In this document: positions 8,747 to 16,903 of the stretch, one piece after another
How positions within the stretch are numbered: the first letter of the stretch is position 1
How the letters are laid out: each line of letters starts with the position of its first letter
Assembly (NCBI GenBank): GCA_964388445.1
Contig: CAYMAI010000001.1
Span: 124,001-188,000, forward strand
Origin: CAYMAI01 sp964388445
GTDB lineage: Bacteria; 4484-113; JAGGVC01
Length of the DNA: 64,000 nt
Direction: 5' to 3'
The notes under the pieces: generated by a model
Databases searched by the model: none
Seen by the model: the letters and a program-made list of their open reading frames with translations, nothing else
What the model was told of the DNA's origin: nothing
Translations under genes and position numbers: made by a program

Positions 8747-9196
8747 ATGCCAAAGTCGCCTGCTAAGTCAGCTGCAGCTCCCAAGGCTGCCGCCCCGAAG
8801 AAGGCTGCCGCAAAGCCGGCCGCGAAGCCTGCCGCCAAGGCAGCTCCGGCCAAGAAGACGGCCGCCGCGAAGACGACCGTAAAGGCTGCTCCCAAGAAAG
8901 CCGCAACCGCTGCAAAGCCCGCCGCGAAAACTGCGGCTAAGCCCGCGGCGAAAGCGGCTGCAAAGCCCGCTGCGAAGAAAGTGGTCGCCAAGGCCGCTCC
9001 TGCGAAGAAAGCGGCTCCCGCGAAGAAAGCTGCTGCCAAGCCCGCGGCTAAGCCCGCGGTGAAAGCGGCTGCAAAGCCCGCTGCGAAGAAAGTAGTCGCC
9101 AAGGCTGCTCCGGCGAAGAAAGCGGCTCCCGCGAAGAAAGCTGCTGCCAAGCCCGCGGCGAAACCCGCGGCGAAAGCTCCCGCAAAGAAGAAGTAG
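8747..9196 (+). CDS. Histone H1-like Lys/Ala/Pro-rich DNA-binding protein
   Basis: The 149-residue protein consists almost entirely of Lys, Ala and Pro in KPAAKPAAK and KKAAPAKKAA units, with a few Val and Thr and no acidic residue. It is strongly basic and probably disordered, like the C-terminal tail of eukaryotic H1 and bacterial proteins such as AlgP or HctB-type histones that condense DNA. Residues 70-143 are two nearly exact 37-residue copies. It has its own consensus promoter, a good ribosome binding site and a strong terminator, suggesting high expression as a single-gene unit. Function as a nucleoid protein is inference from composition. Confidence 0.85.
   Translation: MPKSPAKSAAAPKAAAPKKAAAKPAAKPAAKAAPAKKTAAAKTTVKAAPKKAATAAKPAAKTAAKPAAKAAAKPAAKKVVAKAAPAKKAAPAKKAAAKPAAKPAVKAAAKPAAKKVVAKAAPAKKAAPAKKAAAKPAAKPAAKAPAKKK
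8954..9175 (+). repeat. Two tandem copies of a 111-bp unit inside the H1-like gene
   Basis: Copies at 8954-9064 and 9065-9175 differ at only a few positions, mostly synonymous, and keep the reading frame (37 codons each). This points to recent duplication; copy number may vary between strains. Confidence 0.85.
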
Positions 9197-9222
9197 CGGC
9201 CCAAGTTTGAAATTGAGATTAT

Positions 9223-9265
9223 AGGGCGGGTTCCACGCAAGGGAATCCGCCCTTGTTGCTTTAAA
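9223..9265 (+). terminator. Rho-independent terminator of the H1-like gene
   Basis: The stem AGGGCGGGTTCC (9223-9234) pairs with GGAATCCGCCCT (9242-9253), with one mismatch, followed by the T-rich TGTTGCTTT. Confidence 0.85.
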
Positions 9266-9383
9266 TTCATTTGAGTTTTCCACTTATCAACAAAGTTATT
9301 GTTAATGCTACTTTTCGATTCTCCGCTAACACACTATTTTTCGCCCTTGTGTTACCATACGCTCCGTCATTGCGGAGGATCGA

Positions 9384-10187
9384 ATGTACGAACTCGAGTT
9401 GGAGAAGTTTTTTTCCGTTGAAATGGACGAAGCCGAAGGCGTCGTAACGCTCGTCATAGACAAAAACGGAGACAAGTACAACACGTTCGGCCCAAGTCTT
9501 GTCGGCAATCTCAAAGTTTTGCTTGAACATTATTACGAAAACGAAGCCATACGCGCACTCATACTTACGGCGAACGGTACAAAAGTTTTCTCTACCGGGG
9601 CGGACATAACCGGACAGTTTCCGTTGCTCGACTCGCACGGCGCTCGCCACTTCAGCCACGTCGGCCAAAGGGTTTTTCAAATGCTCGAACGCGCGCCGTT
9701 CATTACCTGCGCGGCGATAAACGGCTTCGCGCTTGGCGGGGGTCTCGAAATCGCTCTCGCCTGCGATTTTCGAACCGCGTCGAGCCGCGCCCGCATCGGA
9801 CTTCCCGAAATCAACTTGGGGTTGATGCCCGGATGGGGCGGCACCCAGCGTTTGCCTAGAATCGTCGGCAAGTCCAAGGCGCTCGAGATGATTTTGTCCG
9901 GCGAACCGATTTCCGCCAAGGAAGCGCTTGACATCGGCGTAATATCCGCGGTGTTCGAGCCGGACGAACTATTAAGCGGCACAAAAAAATTCCTTACCCA
10001 GTTTACAAAGAAAAGCAAAACCGCCGTCGCGGCTGCAAAGCGCGCGGTAACAATGGGGCTTCGGCTCAGCATAGACGACGGGCTAGATATGGAAAGCGAG
10101 CTCTTCGGCCTTCTTTGGTCTTGCCCGGACAGAGAAGAAGGCGTTCAAGCTTTTATCGAAAAACGCAAACCCAATTTTTCGAAATAG
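9384..10187 (+). CDS. Enoyl-CoA hydratase/isomerase family protein
   Basis: The 267-residue crotonase-fold protein shows the oxyanion-hole segments STGADI (about 70) and NGFALGGGLEIALACDFR (about 112-129), then LPEINLGLMPGWGGTQRLP with the Glu expected for hydratase activity. It should act on acyl-CoA thioesters, most simply the hydration of trans-2-enoyl-CoA in fatty-acid breakdown; no other beta-oxidation gene is nearby, so the exact substrate is open. A GGAGG site lies just upstream of the ATG. Its stop is 3 bases before holA, so the two are cotranscribed. Confidence 0.9.
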   Translation: MYELELEKFFSVEMDEAEGVVTLVIDKNGDKYNTFGPSLVGNLKVLLEHYYENEAIRALILTANGTKVFSTGADITGQFPLLDSHGARHFSHVGQRVFQMLERAPFITCAAINGFALGGGLEIALACDFRTASSRARIGLPEINLGLMPGWGGTQRLPRIVGKSKALEMILSGEPISAKEALDIGVISAVFEPDELLSGTKKFLTQFTKKSKTAVAAAKRAVTMGLRLSIDDGLDMESELFGLLWSCPDREEGVQAFIEKRKPNFSK

Positions 10188-10190
10188 AAA

Positions 10191-11150
10191 ATGCCCACGT
10201 ATTACATTTACGGAAAAGACGACTTGCTTATACGCGACGAAGTCGTTCAAAGACTCGGAACTAAGGTCTATACGCGACATTACGGCGAGGAGTTAAGTCT
10301 ATCCGCCGTGATAGAGCTTCTAACGTCATCGGACCTTTTTTCAATCGAGGAAGCGCATTGGATTGACGGAATAAAGGAACTCAAGGTAACAAAAGGCAAA
10401 GAAAGCGAAGCTTTCGGCGATGCCATAAGTAGCTGCCTTCCGAACAAGTTCGTTGCGTTCACCCAGAATTTAAGCGACTTCAAGGACTATCGCGCGGCGC
10501 GCGACTACGAATCGCGCAATCCTCTCCACAACGTTTTAAAGAATTCTGCGAGCGAATTTTACGACCTCAAAGAAAAAACTTACCCCGACAAAGTAATCGA
10601 ATGGGCGATCGAGCGCGCAAAAAAATACGGACTCATAATCGGTAAAAGAGAAGCTTCGGAAATTGCGGAAGCCAGCGCAAGCTTGCCGCAACTCATCGAT
10701 GGAGAGCTTTTGAAACTCGCCATTTTGAAAACGAGCGACAAACCACAGAAAATCGAAGGAAGAATTCTGAAGGACAACCTCACCGAAGTTCCGTCGGAAA
10801 AAATATTCGCATACATCGACTCGTTGTTCGAACGAAAAAGCCGGGCGATTTACCTTCTCGAACAATTATTCGAGTACGGCGCCGAAGGCCCGGCGGTCCT
10901 TGCCGCGATTTTCAGGCGCTTCGACCTTATTTTACGGGCGATCGAAGAAGGCGACTCCCGCCTCGACGAAGTAAAACGAATGCCTTACGACGCCAGGGCC
11001 AGATTCAAAACCCAAGTACGTTCTTGGGATCGTGAAAGGATTTCACGTGCTTGCGAACTTATTGCGGAAACCGACTTTGGGTTGAAAACCAGCCGTGCGC
11101 CGCATTATGATTTGCTTGCCGCCCTCACGGCGGAGGTGATGGAGCTGTGA
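10191..11150 (+). CDS. holA: DNA polymerase III subunit delta
   Basis: The 319-residue protein begins YYIYGKDDLLIRDEVV, the usual HolA start. It has the family's SDLFS followed by a helicase-like segment without a P-loop, and the C-terminal collar with YLLEQLFEYGAEGPAVLAAI, RRFDLILRA and a final YDLLAAL segment. Delta is the wrench subunit that opens the beta clamp in the DnaX complex. It follows the enoyl-CoA hydratase gene by 3 bases with no separate ribosome binding site, so translation is probably coupled. Sequence divergence in this family is high, but order and length fit well. Confidence 0.85.
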   Translation: MPTYYIYGKDDLLIRDEVVQRLGTKVYTRHYGEELSLSAVIELLTSSDLFSIEEAHWIDGIKELKVTKGKESEAFGDAISSCLPNKFVAFTQNLSDFKDYRAARDYESRNPLHNVLKNSASEFYDLKEKTYPDKVIEWAIERAKKYGLIIGKREASEIAEASASLPQLIDGELLKLAILKTSDKPQKIEGRILKDNLTEVPSEKIFAYIDSLFERKSRAIYLLEQLFEYGAEGPAVLAAIFRRFDLILRAIEEGDSRLDEVKRMPYDARARFKTQVRSWDRERISRACELIAETDFGLKTSRAPHYDLLAALTAEVMEL

Positions 11151-11239
11151 CCGGAATTTCGCACAGAAAAATACGCGAGCGCGAAGAATGGCGCACGCTT
11201 CTTCACATTATCTTATCCACAAACCACCCGGGCTAACCT

Positions 11240-11276
11240 CGGCGTTTTGCGGCTGCAGTTGTCATTCGTAAAACGC
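11240..11276 (+). promoter_or_regulatory. Stem-loop in the leader of the aminotransferase gene
   Basis: GGCGTTTTGCG (11240-11250) pairs with CGTAAAACGCC (11266-11276), with one mismatch, around a 15-base loop. It ends 6 bases before the TGGAGG ribosome binding site. There is no U-tract, so it is not a standard terminator; it could be a protein-binding site or a translation control element. Confidence 0.5.
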
Positions 11277-11292
11277 CTAATGGAGGTTTGAA

Positions 11293-12609
11293 ATGTATCT
11301 GAGCATGAAAAACGAACTCACTCCGGACGAAAGGGAAACCCTTATTTCGGAAACGTTAGAAAACTACCGGGAATATCTAAATCCCGGCTTCATCGGCACG
11401 AAGAAAAGCGCGGGCGCGAAAGAAGTGGAGTGGCGCGCGGAAGGCGCGCTTATGTACGACGTCCACGGCAAGGAGTTCATCGACTGTCTTGCCGGCTACG
11501 GCGTTTTTGTCCTCGGCCACCGCCCGAAGCCCGTTTTGGACGCCGTTCTGCACGTATTCGAAAGAATGGGTCTTTACTCGCAGGAGCTTATGAACCCGCT
11601 TCAGGGCGAGCTTGCGAAAAAGCTCGCGGAAATCACGCCGGGAAAGCTCAAGTACACCTATTTCCACCTCGGCGGCGGCGAAAGCAACGACGCCGCGATT
11701 AAAATGGCGCGCGCATATCACCGTGCAGTGTACAAGGACGACCGCACGATTCACGTGACGTTCCGCAACGCGTTCCACGGCAAAACCTTCGGCGCGCTCG
11801 CCGCGACGAACCGCCCGATTCTCAAACACAGGTTTCATCCCATGGTGCCCGGCATCGGAGAGCCCGGAACGGTCGCGGAATACGGCAACCTCGACAGCCT
11901 CGCCCACATCCTCGAACACGTCGGCTGGAAAACCGCGAGCGTAATCGTCGAGGCGGTTCAGGGCGAGGGCGGCATCGTCGTCCCGCCGGACGATTTCCTT
12001 CCCGGCGTGCGCGCTCTCTGCGACAGGTACGGAATTCTCCTGCACATAGACGAAGTGCAAAGCGGCTTCTGCCGCTCAGGAAAAATGTTCTGTACCCAGC
12101 ATTACGGCGTCGCCCCCGACATTATGACAATGGCGAAAGCGATGAGCGGCGGCGTGTTCCCGATAAGCGCGGCAATCGTCACTCCGGAAGTGATTCAAGG
12201 CATCGTCGAAAACCCGTGGTATCTGACGAATACGTTCGCGGGCAGCGCGCCGGGATGCGCGGCGGCGCTCGCCGCCATCGAAATGATGGAAAGTGAAAAT
12301 ATCGCCGACCAAAGCCGCGACAAGGGCGAGTATTTCAAATCCGGACTTACGCAAATCGCCGCGGAGTTTCCGCACGTCATTCGCGAAGTGCGCGGCAAAG
12401 GCCTGTGGATAGGCGTCGAGTTCAACTGCGCGGACTTCGGCGGAAAGGTTTCGAGCGGGCTTTTCGAGCGCGACGTCCTATCCGCACACACCATCAACAA
12501 CCCGCGGGTAATGCGCCTCCAGCCGCCGGCGGTAATTTCGATGGAACAACTCGACACCGTCCTCGACAGATTCCGTGACACGGTGAAGCACGTCGAAAAC
12601 GGCTTGTGA
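11293..12609 (+). CDS. Class III aminotransferase (putrescine/ornithine type)
   Basis: The 438-residue PLP enzyme has the N-terminal YLNPGF...K motif typical of putrescine aminotransferase (PatA/YgjG), GGGESNDAAIKMA for phosphate binding, HGKTFGALAATNR, VEAVQGEGGI, the HIDEVQSGFCRSG box and the Schiff-base Lys282 in MAKAMSGG. Likely products are 4-aminobutanal from putrescine or glutamate semialdehyde from ornithine. The proline dehydrogenase and P5C dehydrogenase genes nearby favour a route ending in glutamate, but motif reading alone cannot separate ornithine from putrescine. The ATG has a TGGAGG site 8 bases upstream; a stem-loop precedes it. Confidence 0.9.
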   Translation: MYLSMKNELTPDERETLISETLENYREYLNPGFIGTKKSAGAKEVEWRAEGALMYDVHGKEFIDCLAGYGVFVLGHRPKPVLDAVLHVFERMGLYSQELMNPLQGELAKKLAEITPGKLKYTYFHLGGGESNDAAIKMARAYHRAVYKDDRTIHVTFRNAFHGKTFGALAATNRPILKHRFHPMVPGIGEPGTVAEYGNLDSLAHILEHVGWKTASVIVEAVQGEGGIVVPPDDFLPGVRALCDRYGILLHIDEVQSGFCRSGKMFCTQHYGVAPDIMTMAKAMSGGVFPISAAIVTPEVIQGIVENPWYLTNTFAGSAPGCAAALAAIEMMESENIADQSRDKGEYFKSGLTQIAAEFPHVIREVRGKGLWIGVEFNCADFGGKVSSGLFERDVLSAHTINNPRVMRLQPPAVISMEQLDTVLDRFRDTVKHVENGL

Positions 12610-12694
12610 AACGGCGGCGCCGGTTAAGTGCGGTCAATGCCGCAAAACCTTGCGGATGTTGCACGCGCGTCCAAATGGTGGTATCAAATTGGGC

Positions 12695-13462
12695 GTGAAC
12701 AAACCATCACAAACCGGCGAAAGCGGCTCGTTCGACCCTTCGAAGGCGGACGAGATTCTGCTGCGTTTCGCGGAACGCGAGCGCAAAGTGCGCCGCAGAT
12801 ACGCACGCGCGGGCTATGCGATGCTAGCGCTGTATGTCGCGCTCGCCGTCGCCCTCGGCTTGATGGTTTTCGTCTTTCACCCCGAAGGCCACCACTCCTC
12901 GCTTAAAAAGGAGCTCGGCACGCTTTTTCATTACATTCAAGTCGCCGGCATCGGATTCGCCATCTCTCTCGCAGCCGTCTTTCTGGGCATCCGGCGCGGG
13001 AAAAACATCTACAAGCGGTTTTTACGCGACCTCGGCTCCATCGACACCGCGCCGTTCCTCGAAGCGATGAAACATTTCGGGATTACGAAATTCGAGTCGC
13101 TACCCGTCCACTTTCGCGACGTAAAAAAGCTCGGCGGCGTGAAGCAATTCCTTGCGTACGTGTCGAAGCGCGTCGACCAGAAAATAGACACGAAAGCGCT
13201 TTTGTTCTGGCGTCGCGGCATCCTCTCCACGTTTGAAATCAATCTCCTGATGCTGCTCAGCGCGGCGATTATCCTCACCGGGTTCGTTTTTCTCGTCCGC
13301 GACGCGGAGTTCGGCTCGAAGTATTTCATGATCTACATTTTCTGCGTCAGCCTTCTCTTCTACATCTGGTATCCCACGATGTGCTTCGTCAGCCGCTATA
13401 AGGAAGAGATATTCGAGGCCGTGCGCTCCGCCGCGGGCCCGTCCGGCGATTCGCGCGATTAA
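12695..13462 (+). CDS. Four-helix integral membrane protein, unknown function
   Basis: The 255-residue protein has four predicted membrane helices in two pairs: about 38-60 and 78-100, then about 185-207 and 215-237. Between them is a roughly 85-residue basic soluble loop with VHFRDVKKLGGVKQFL. A charged N-terminal helix (AERERKVRRRYARAG) precedes helix 1. I do not recognise the family. The GTG at 12695 is chosen because a TATCAA box ends 7 bases before it; an in-frame TTG at 12650 is possible. It lies between two genes of amino-acid catabolism and could share a transcript with the aminotransferase (85 bases apart). Confidence 0.7.
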   Translation: MNKPSQTGESGSFDPSKADEILLRFAERERKVRRRYARAGYAMLALYVALAVALGLMVFVFHPEGHHSSLKKELGTLFHYIQVAGIGFAISLAAVFLGIRRGKNIYKRFLRDLGSIDTAPFLEAMKHFGITKFESLPVHFRDVKKLGGVKQFLAYVSKRVDQKIDTKALLFWRRGILSTFEINLLMLLSAAIILTGFVFLVRDAEFGSKYFMIYIFCVSLLFYIWYPTMCFVSRYKEEIFEAVRSAAGPSGDSRD

Positions 13463-13595
13463 CCCGGCGGCATATTTTCGATTCCGTTTATCTTTCACTT
13501 TACCGGGCAACCCCGTTTTCCATATAGGCTTATGCTAGGATACGCGCGGGGAGGGGTAGCAATTTCCGCCGGTTTTCGGCGAGGAGTGAGGACTT

Positions 13596-15230
13596 ATGAC
13601 GCACGGAGTTTTTAGAGTACCTAAGCCGGTCAACGAGCCGATAAAGGGGTTCGCGCCCGGCAGCCCGGAGCGCGCATCGCTGAAAGCGCGGCTAAATTCG
13701 ATGTGGAGCGAAGAAGTCGAAGTGCCGCTCTTCATCGGCGGCGAAGAAATCCGCACCGGCAACCTCGGCGACATTCGCGCGCCGCACGACCACGCCCATA
13801 TCCTCGGCAAGTTCCACAAGGCGGGCGCAGCGGAAGTAGAAGCCGCAATCGACGCCGCGCGCGAAGCGTGGGCGGAGTGGAGCGAGCTTCCGTGGAGCTC
13901 AAGGCTGAGCGTTTTCCTGAAAATGGCGGAACTGCTCGCCGGCCCCTGGCGCGACACGCTTAACGCCGCAACGATGCTCGGCCAAAGCAAAAACGTATAT
14001 CAGGCGGAAATAGACTCCGCCTGCGAACTCATCGACTTTTGGCGGTTCAATCCGCATTACGCGCAGGCGATTTACGAAGAACAGCCGCCATACAGCCCGC
14101 TCGGCACATGGAATCGCGTCGAACAGCGCCCGCTCGAAGGCTTTGTCTTCGCAATCACCCCGTTCAACTTTACGTCCATCGCCGGAAATCTTCCCACGAG
14201 CCCCGCAATGATGGGCAACACGGTTTTGTGGAAACCGGCGTCCAGTTCGATTTTGAGCGGCTATTACTTGATGAAACTGTTTTTGGAGGCGGGCCTTCCC
14301 CCCGGCGTAATCAACTTCGTCCCCGGCAGCGGCGCAACGGTCGGCGACCCCGTGCTCGCCAGCGGCGAGCTAGCGGGCATCCACTTCACGGGCAGCACGC
14401 CTACGTTTCAGAAAATGTGGAAAACCATCGGGAATAACATAGAAAACTACGCTAGCTATCCTCGCATCGTCGGCGAGACCGGCGGCAAAGATTTCGTTTT
14501 CGCGCACGCGTCCGCGGACGTAACCGCGCTCGCGGTCGCGCTCGTTCGCGGCGCGTTCGAATATCAAGGCCAAAAATGCAGCGCCGCAAGCCGCGCGTAT
14601 ATTCCCGAAAGCATCTGGCCGAAAGTAAAGGGCGAAATGCTGGGAATGCTCGAAGAAGTGAAAATGGGGCCGGTCACGGACTTTTCGAACTTCATGAACG
14701 CCGTAATCGACAAAGGCGCGTTCGAAACCATCAAGGAATACATCGAATTTACAAAAGCCTCGCCGGATGCGGAAATCATTTTCGGCGGCGGCTGCGACGA
14801 TTCGACCGGCTATTACATCGAGCCGACCGTCATCCTCGCGAAATCGCCCGACTTCCGCACCATGTGCGAAGAAATCTTCGGGCCGGTTCTGACGATTCAC
14901 GTCTATGCCGATGCGGACTACGAAGACGCGCTCCGGCTTTGCGACACCACTTCGCCGTATGCGCTTACGGGCGCGGTGTTCGCGCAAGACCGCTACGCCG
15001 TCGAAGTGGCATATCAGGCGCTGCGCCACGCCGCCGGCAACTTCTACATTAACGACAAGCCGACCGGCGCGGTTGTCGGCCAACAGCCGTTCGGCGGCGC
15101 AAGGGCGTCCGGCACGAACGACAAGGCGGGCAGCTATATCAACCTCTTGAAGTGGGTATCGCCGCGCACGATAAAGGAAAACTTCGTCCCGCCGAAAGAT
15201 TTCAAATATCCGTTCATGATGGAACCGTAA
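13596..15230 (+). CDS. pruA: L-glutamate gamma-semialdehyde (1-pyrroline-5-carboxylate) dehydrogenase
   Basis: This NAD-dependent aldehyde dehydrogenase turns glutamate semialdehyde into glutamate, the last step of proline and ornithine breakdown. The 544-residue length matches the stand-alone P5CDH subfamily. Catalytic residues are Glu294 in GETGGKD and Cys328 in GQKCSAASR. AITPFNFTSIAGNL, EEIFGPVL and GNFYINDKPTGAVVGQQPFGG are subfamily signatures. The ATG at 13596 has GAGGAGTGAGG upstream. It is transcribed separately from the membrane-protein gene before it (133-base gap). Its functional partners are the genes at 6938 and 11293. Confidence 0.95.
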   Translation: MTHGVFRVPKPVNEPIKGFAPGSPERASLKARLNSMWSEEVEVPLFIGGEEIRTGNLGDIRAPHDHAHILGKFHKAGAAEVEAAIDAAREAWAEWSELPWSSRLSVFLKMAELLAGPWRDTLNAATMLGQSKNVYQAEIDSACELIDFWRFNPHYAQAIYEEQPPYSPLGTWNRVEQRPLEGFVFAITPFNFTSIAGNLPTSPAMMGNTVLWKPASSSILSGYYLMKLFLEAGLPPGVINFVPGSGATVGDPVLASGELAGIHFTGSTPTFQKMWKTIGNNIENYASYPRIVGETGGKDFVFAHASADVTALAVALVRGAFEYQGQKCSAASRAYIPESIWPKVKGEMLGMLEEVKMGPVTDFSNFMNAVIDKGAFETIKEYIEFTKASPDAEIIFGGGCDDSTGYYIEPTVILAKSPDFRTMCEEIFGPVLTIHVYADADYEDALRLCDTTSPYALTGAVFAQDRYAVEVAYQALRHAAGNFYINDKPTGAVVGQQPFGGARASGTNDKAGSYINLLKWVSPRTIKENFVPPKDFKYPFMMEP

Positions 15231-15337
15231 GCCGCCCTCCCGCAGGAAAAAAGCCGCATAGCCACGGTTGCAATTGCGAATTTGCCATTCCATGCGGCGC
15301 GGCCGTTCTTGGCTTCGCAAGCGGACGAACTCGGTGC

Positions 15338-15343
15338 TATAAT
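15338..15343 (+). promoter_or_regulatory. -10 box of the methyltransferase gene, leaderless type
   Basis: TATAAT ends 6 bases before the GTG at 15350. A partial -35 (TTCGCA, 15314-15319) is 18 bases upstream. Confidence 0.6.
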
Positions 15344-15349
15344 CCTCGC

Positions 15350-16897
15350 GTGTCCACGCGTCCGCACACGATGCAAAGGATCGAATTCGATCCGCATACG
15401 ATTTACCGGGGCGATTGCCTCGAAATCCTGCCGCATTTTCCCGACGAATGTATCGATCTGATTTACATCGACCCGCCGTTCAACAGCAACCGCAACTACG
15501 AGGTTTTTTGGGGCGACACAGCCGAAAAACGGGCGTTCGAGGACAGATACGGCGATGCGCAGGCTTATATCGCATACATGCGCCCTCGCGTTGCCGAGCT
15601 ATTTCGCGTCCTCAAAAAAACAGGCAGCTTTTATTACCATTGCGACTGGCATGCAAGCCATTACATAAAAGTGATGCTAGACGAAATCTTCGGCGCGAAT
15701 TTTTTCAGAACGGAAATTGTTTGGAAGCGCGCAAATGCAAAGGGGCTTGCATTTACGCGCATGGCAAACAACCACGACGTAATTTTCTATTACACGAGAG
15801 AAAACGAATTCACTTGGAATCCGCAATACTCCGAGTTGTCTGTGAAATACATTGAAGATTTTTATAAATATGTTGAACCTGAAACTGGGCGCAAATACAG
15901 ACTAAGCGATATAACAAATCCAAACCGAGACAGACCAAATTTAACTTACGAATTCCGAGGTGTTACGCGCGTTTGGCGATGGACCAAAGAAAAAATGGAG
16001 CAACTTGACCGCGAAGGGCGCATTTACCAAAGCAAACCAGGCGCAGTGCCATCCTACAAGCGATATCTGGATGAATCAAAAGGTACGCCTGTAGATAGCG
16101 TTTGGAATGACATTCCGCCAATCAGTTCGCAATCCGCGGAACGCCTTGGCTATCCCACTCAAAAGCCCGTTGCGCTCCTTGAACGAATCGTAAAGGCAAG
16201 CTCTAACGAGGGCGACGTCGTTCTCGACGCGTTTTGCGGCTGTGGAACGACTCTTGTCGCTTGCGAAAACTTGAACCGCAAATGGCTCGGCATTGACGTT
16301 TCGCCAACCGCATGCCGCGTTATGGGCGAGCGCATCGAGACGCTAGGAAGGCGCGAGCTTCCGGTTACGGGAATTCCGAAGGGCGCGCCGAAAAATGCGA
16401 AATATTTCAAATATTCGAATTTGCCTATGACGATTCCGCAGCTAAAGGAAATACCGCCGTTCGAGTTCGAAAATTGGGCTGTGCTTGCCACCGGCCAGTT
16501 TTTCAATCTTTACGCCCAGCCGAACCGCAGCAAAGTCGCCGACCTCGGAATTGACGGGCGGCTTTATCTGCCCGTGAACGTGGCTAAACACAAAAGCCGC
16601 GACAGCGAGCATACGCCGCTGTTCGAAGGCGCGGAAGGCGAAAAATACGTACCGATACAGGTCAAACAGCGCGATAAGGTTGGCAGGCCGGACATAGACA
16701 AGTTCGCGCACGCGATGGAGCGCGACGGCAGGACGACGGGCGTTTTCGTGGCGTTCGGATATTCGAGGGACGCGTATTCGGAGATTTCAAGGCTCGGAAG
16801 ACAGGAAGAACACCGCCGCAAAATCATCCCGCTGACCGTCGAGCGCCTAATCGCCTCCGACTTCGCGGAGGAACTTGAAATGTGGATGGGAGGGTGA
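15350..16897 (+). CDS. DNA (adenine/cytosine-N4) methyltransferase fused to a PD-(D/E)XK-like nuclease domain
   Basis: The 515-residue protein has methyltransferase motif IV as DPPFNSN (from D41) before the AdoMet-binding motif DAFCGCGTT (F295), the order of beta-class amino-methyltransferases. PTQKP lies before motif I as usual. The target-recognition part is about 130-260. After residue 380 comes a second domain with DLGIDGR (D near 401) and IQVKQRD (K439), a pattern like the Mrr/PD-(D/E)XK catalytic core. The result looks like a one-chain modification and restriction enzyme, or a methyltransferase with a nuclease-derived DNA-binding module. The GTG start is supported by TATAAT spacing. A membrane-protein gene follows by 6 bases. 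Domain 2 is inference from a short motif. Confidence 0.8.
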   Translation: MSTRPHTMQRIEFDPHTIYRGDCLEILPHFPDECIDLIYIDPPFNSNRNYEVFWGDTAEKRAFEDRYGDAQAYIAYMRPRVAELFRVLKKTGSFYYHCDWHASHYIKVMLDEIFGANFFRTEIVWKRANAKGLAFTRMANNHDVIFYYTRENEFTWNPQYSELSVKYIEDFYKYVEPETGRKYRLSDITNPNRDRPNLTYEFRGVTRVWRWTKEKMEQLDREGRIYQSKPGAVPSYKRYLDESKGTPVDSVWNDIPPISSQSAERLGYPTQKPVALLERIVKASSNEGDVVLDAFCGCGTTLVACENLNRKWLGIDVSPTACRVMGERIETLGRRELPVTGIPKGAPKNAKYFKYSNLPMTIPQLKEIPPFEFENWAVLATGQFFNLYAQPNRSKVADLGIDGRLYLPVNVAKHKSRDSEHTPLFEGAEGEKYVPIQVKQRDKVGRPDIDKFAHAMERDGRTTGVFVAFGYSRDAYSEISRLGRQEEHRRKIIPLTVERLIASDFAEELEMWMGG

Positions 16898-16903
16898 TAT
16901 TTA

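Noticed and set aside
8743..9270. Antisense frame across the H1-like gene rich in Ala, Gly and Phe
   Set aside because: Low-complexity mirror of the Lys/Ala repeats; promoter, ribosome binding site and terminator belong to the plus strand.
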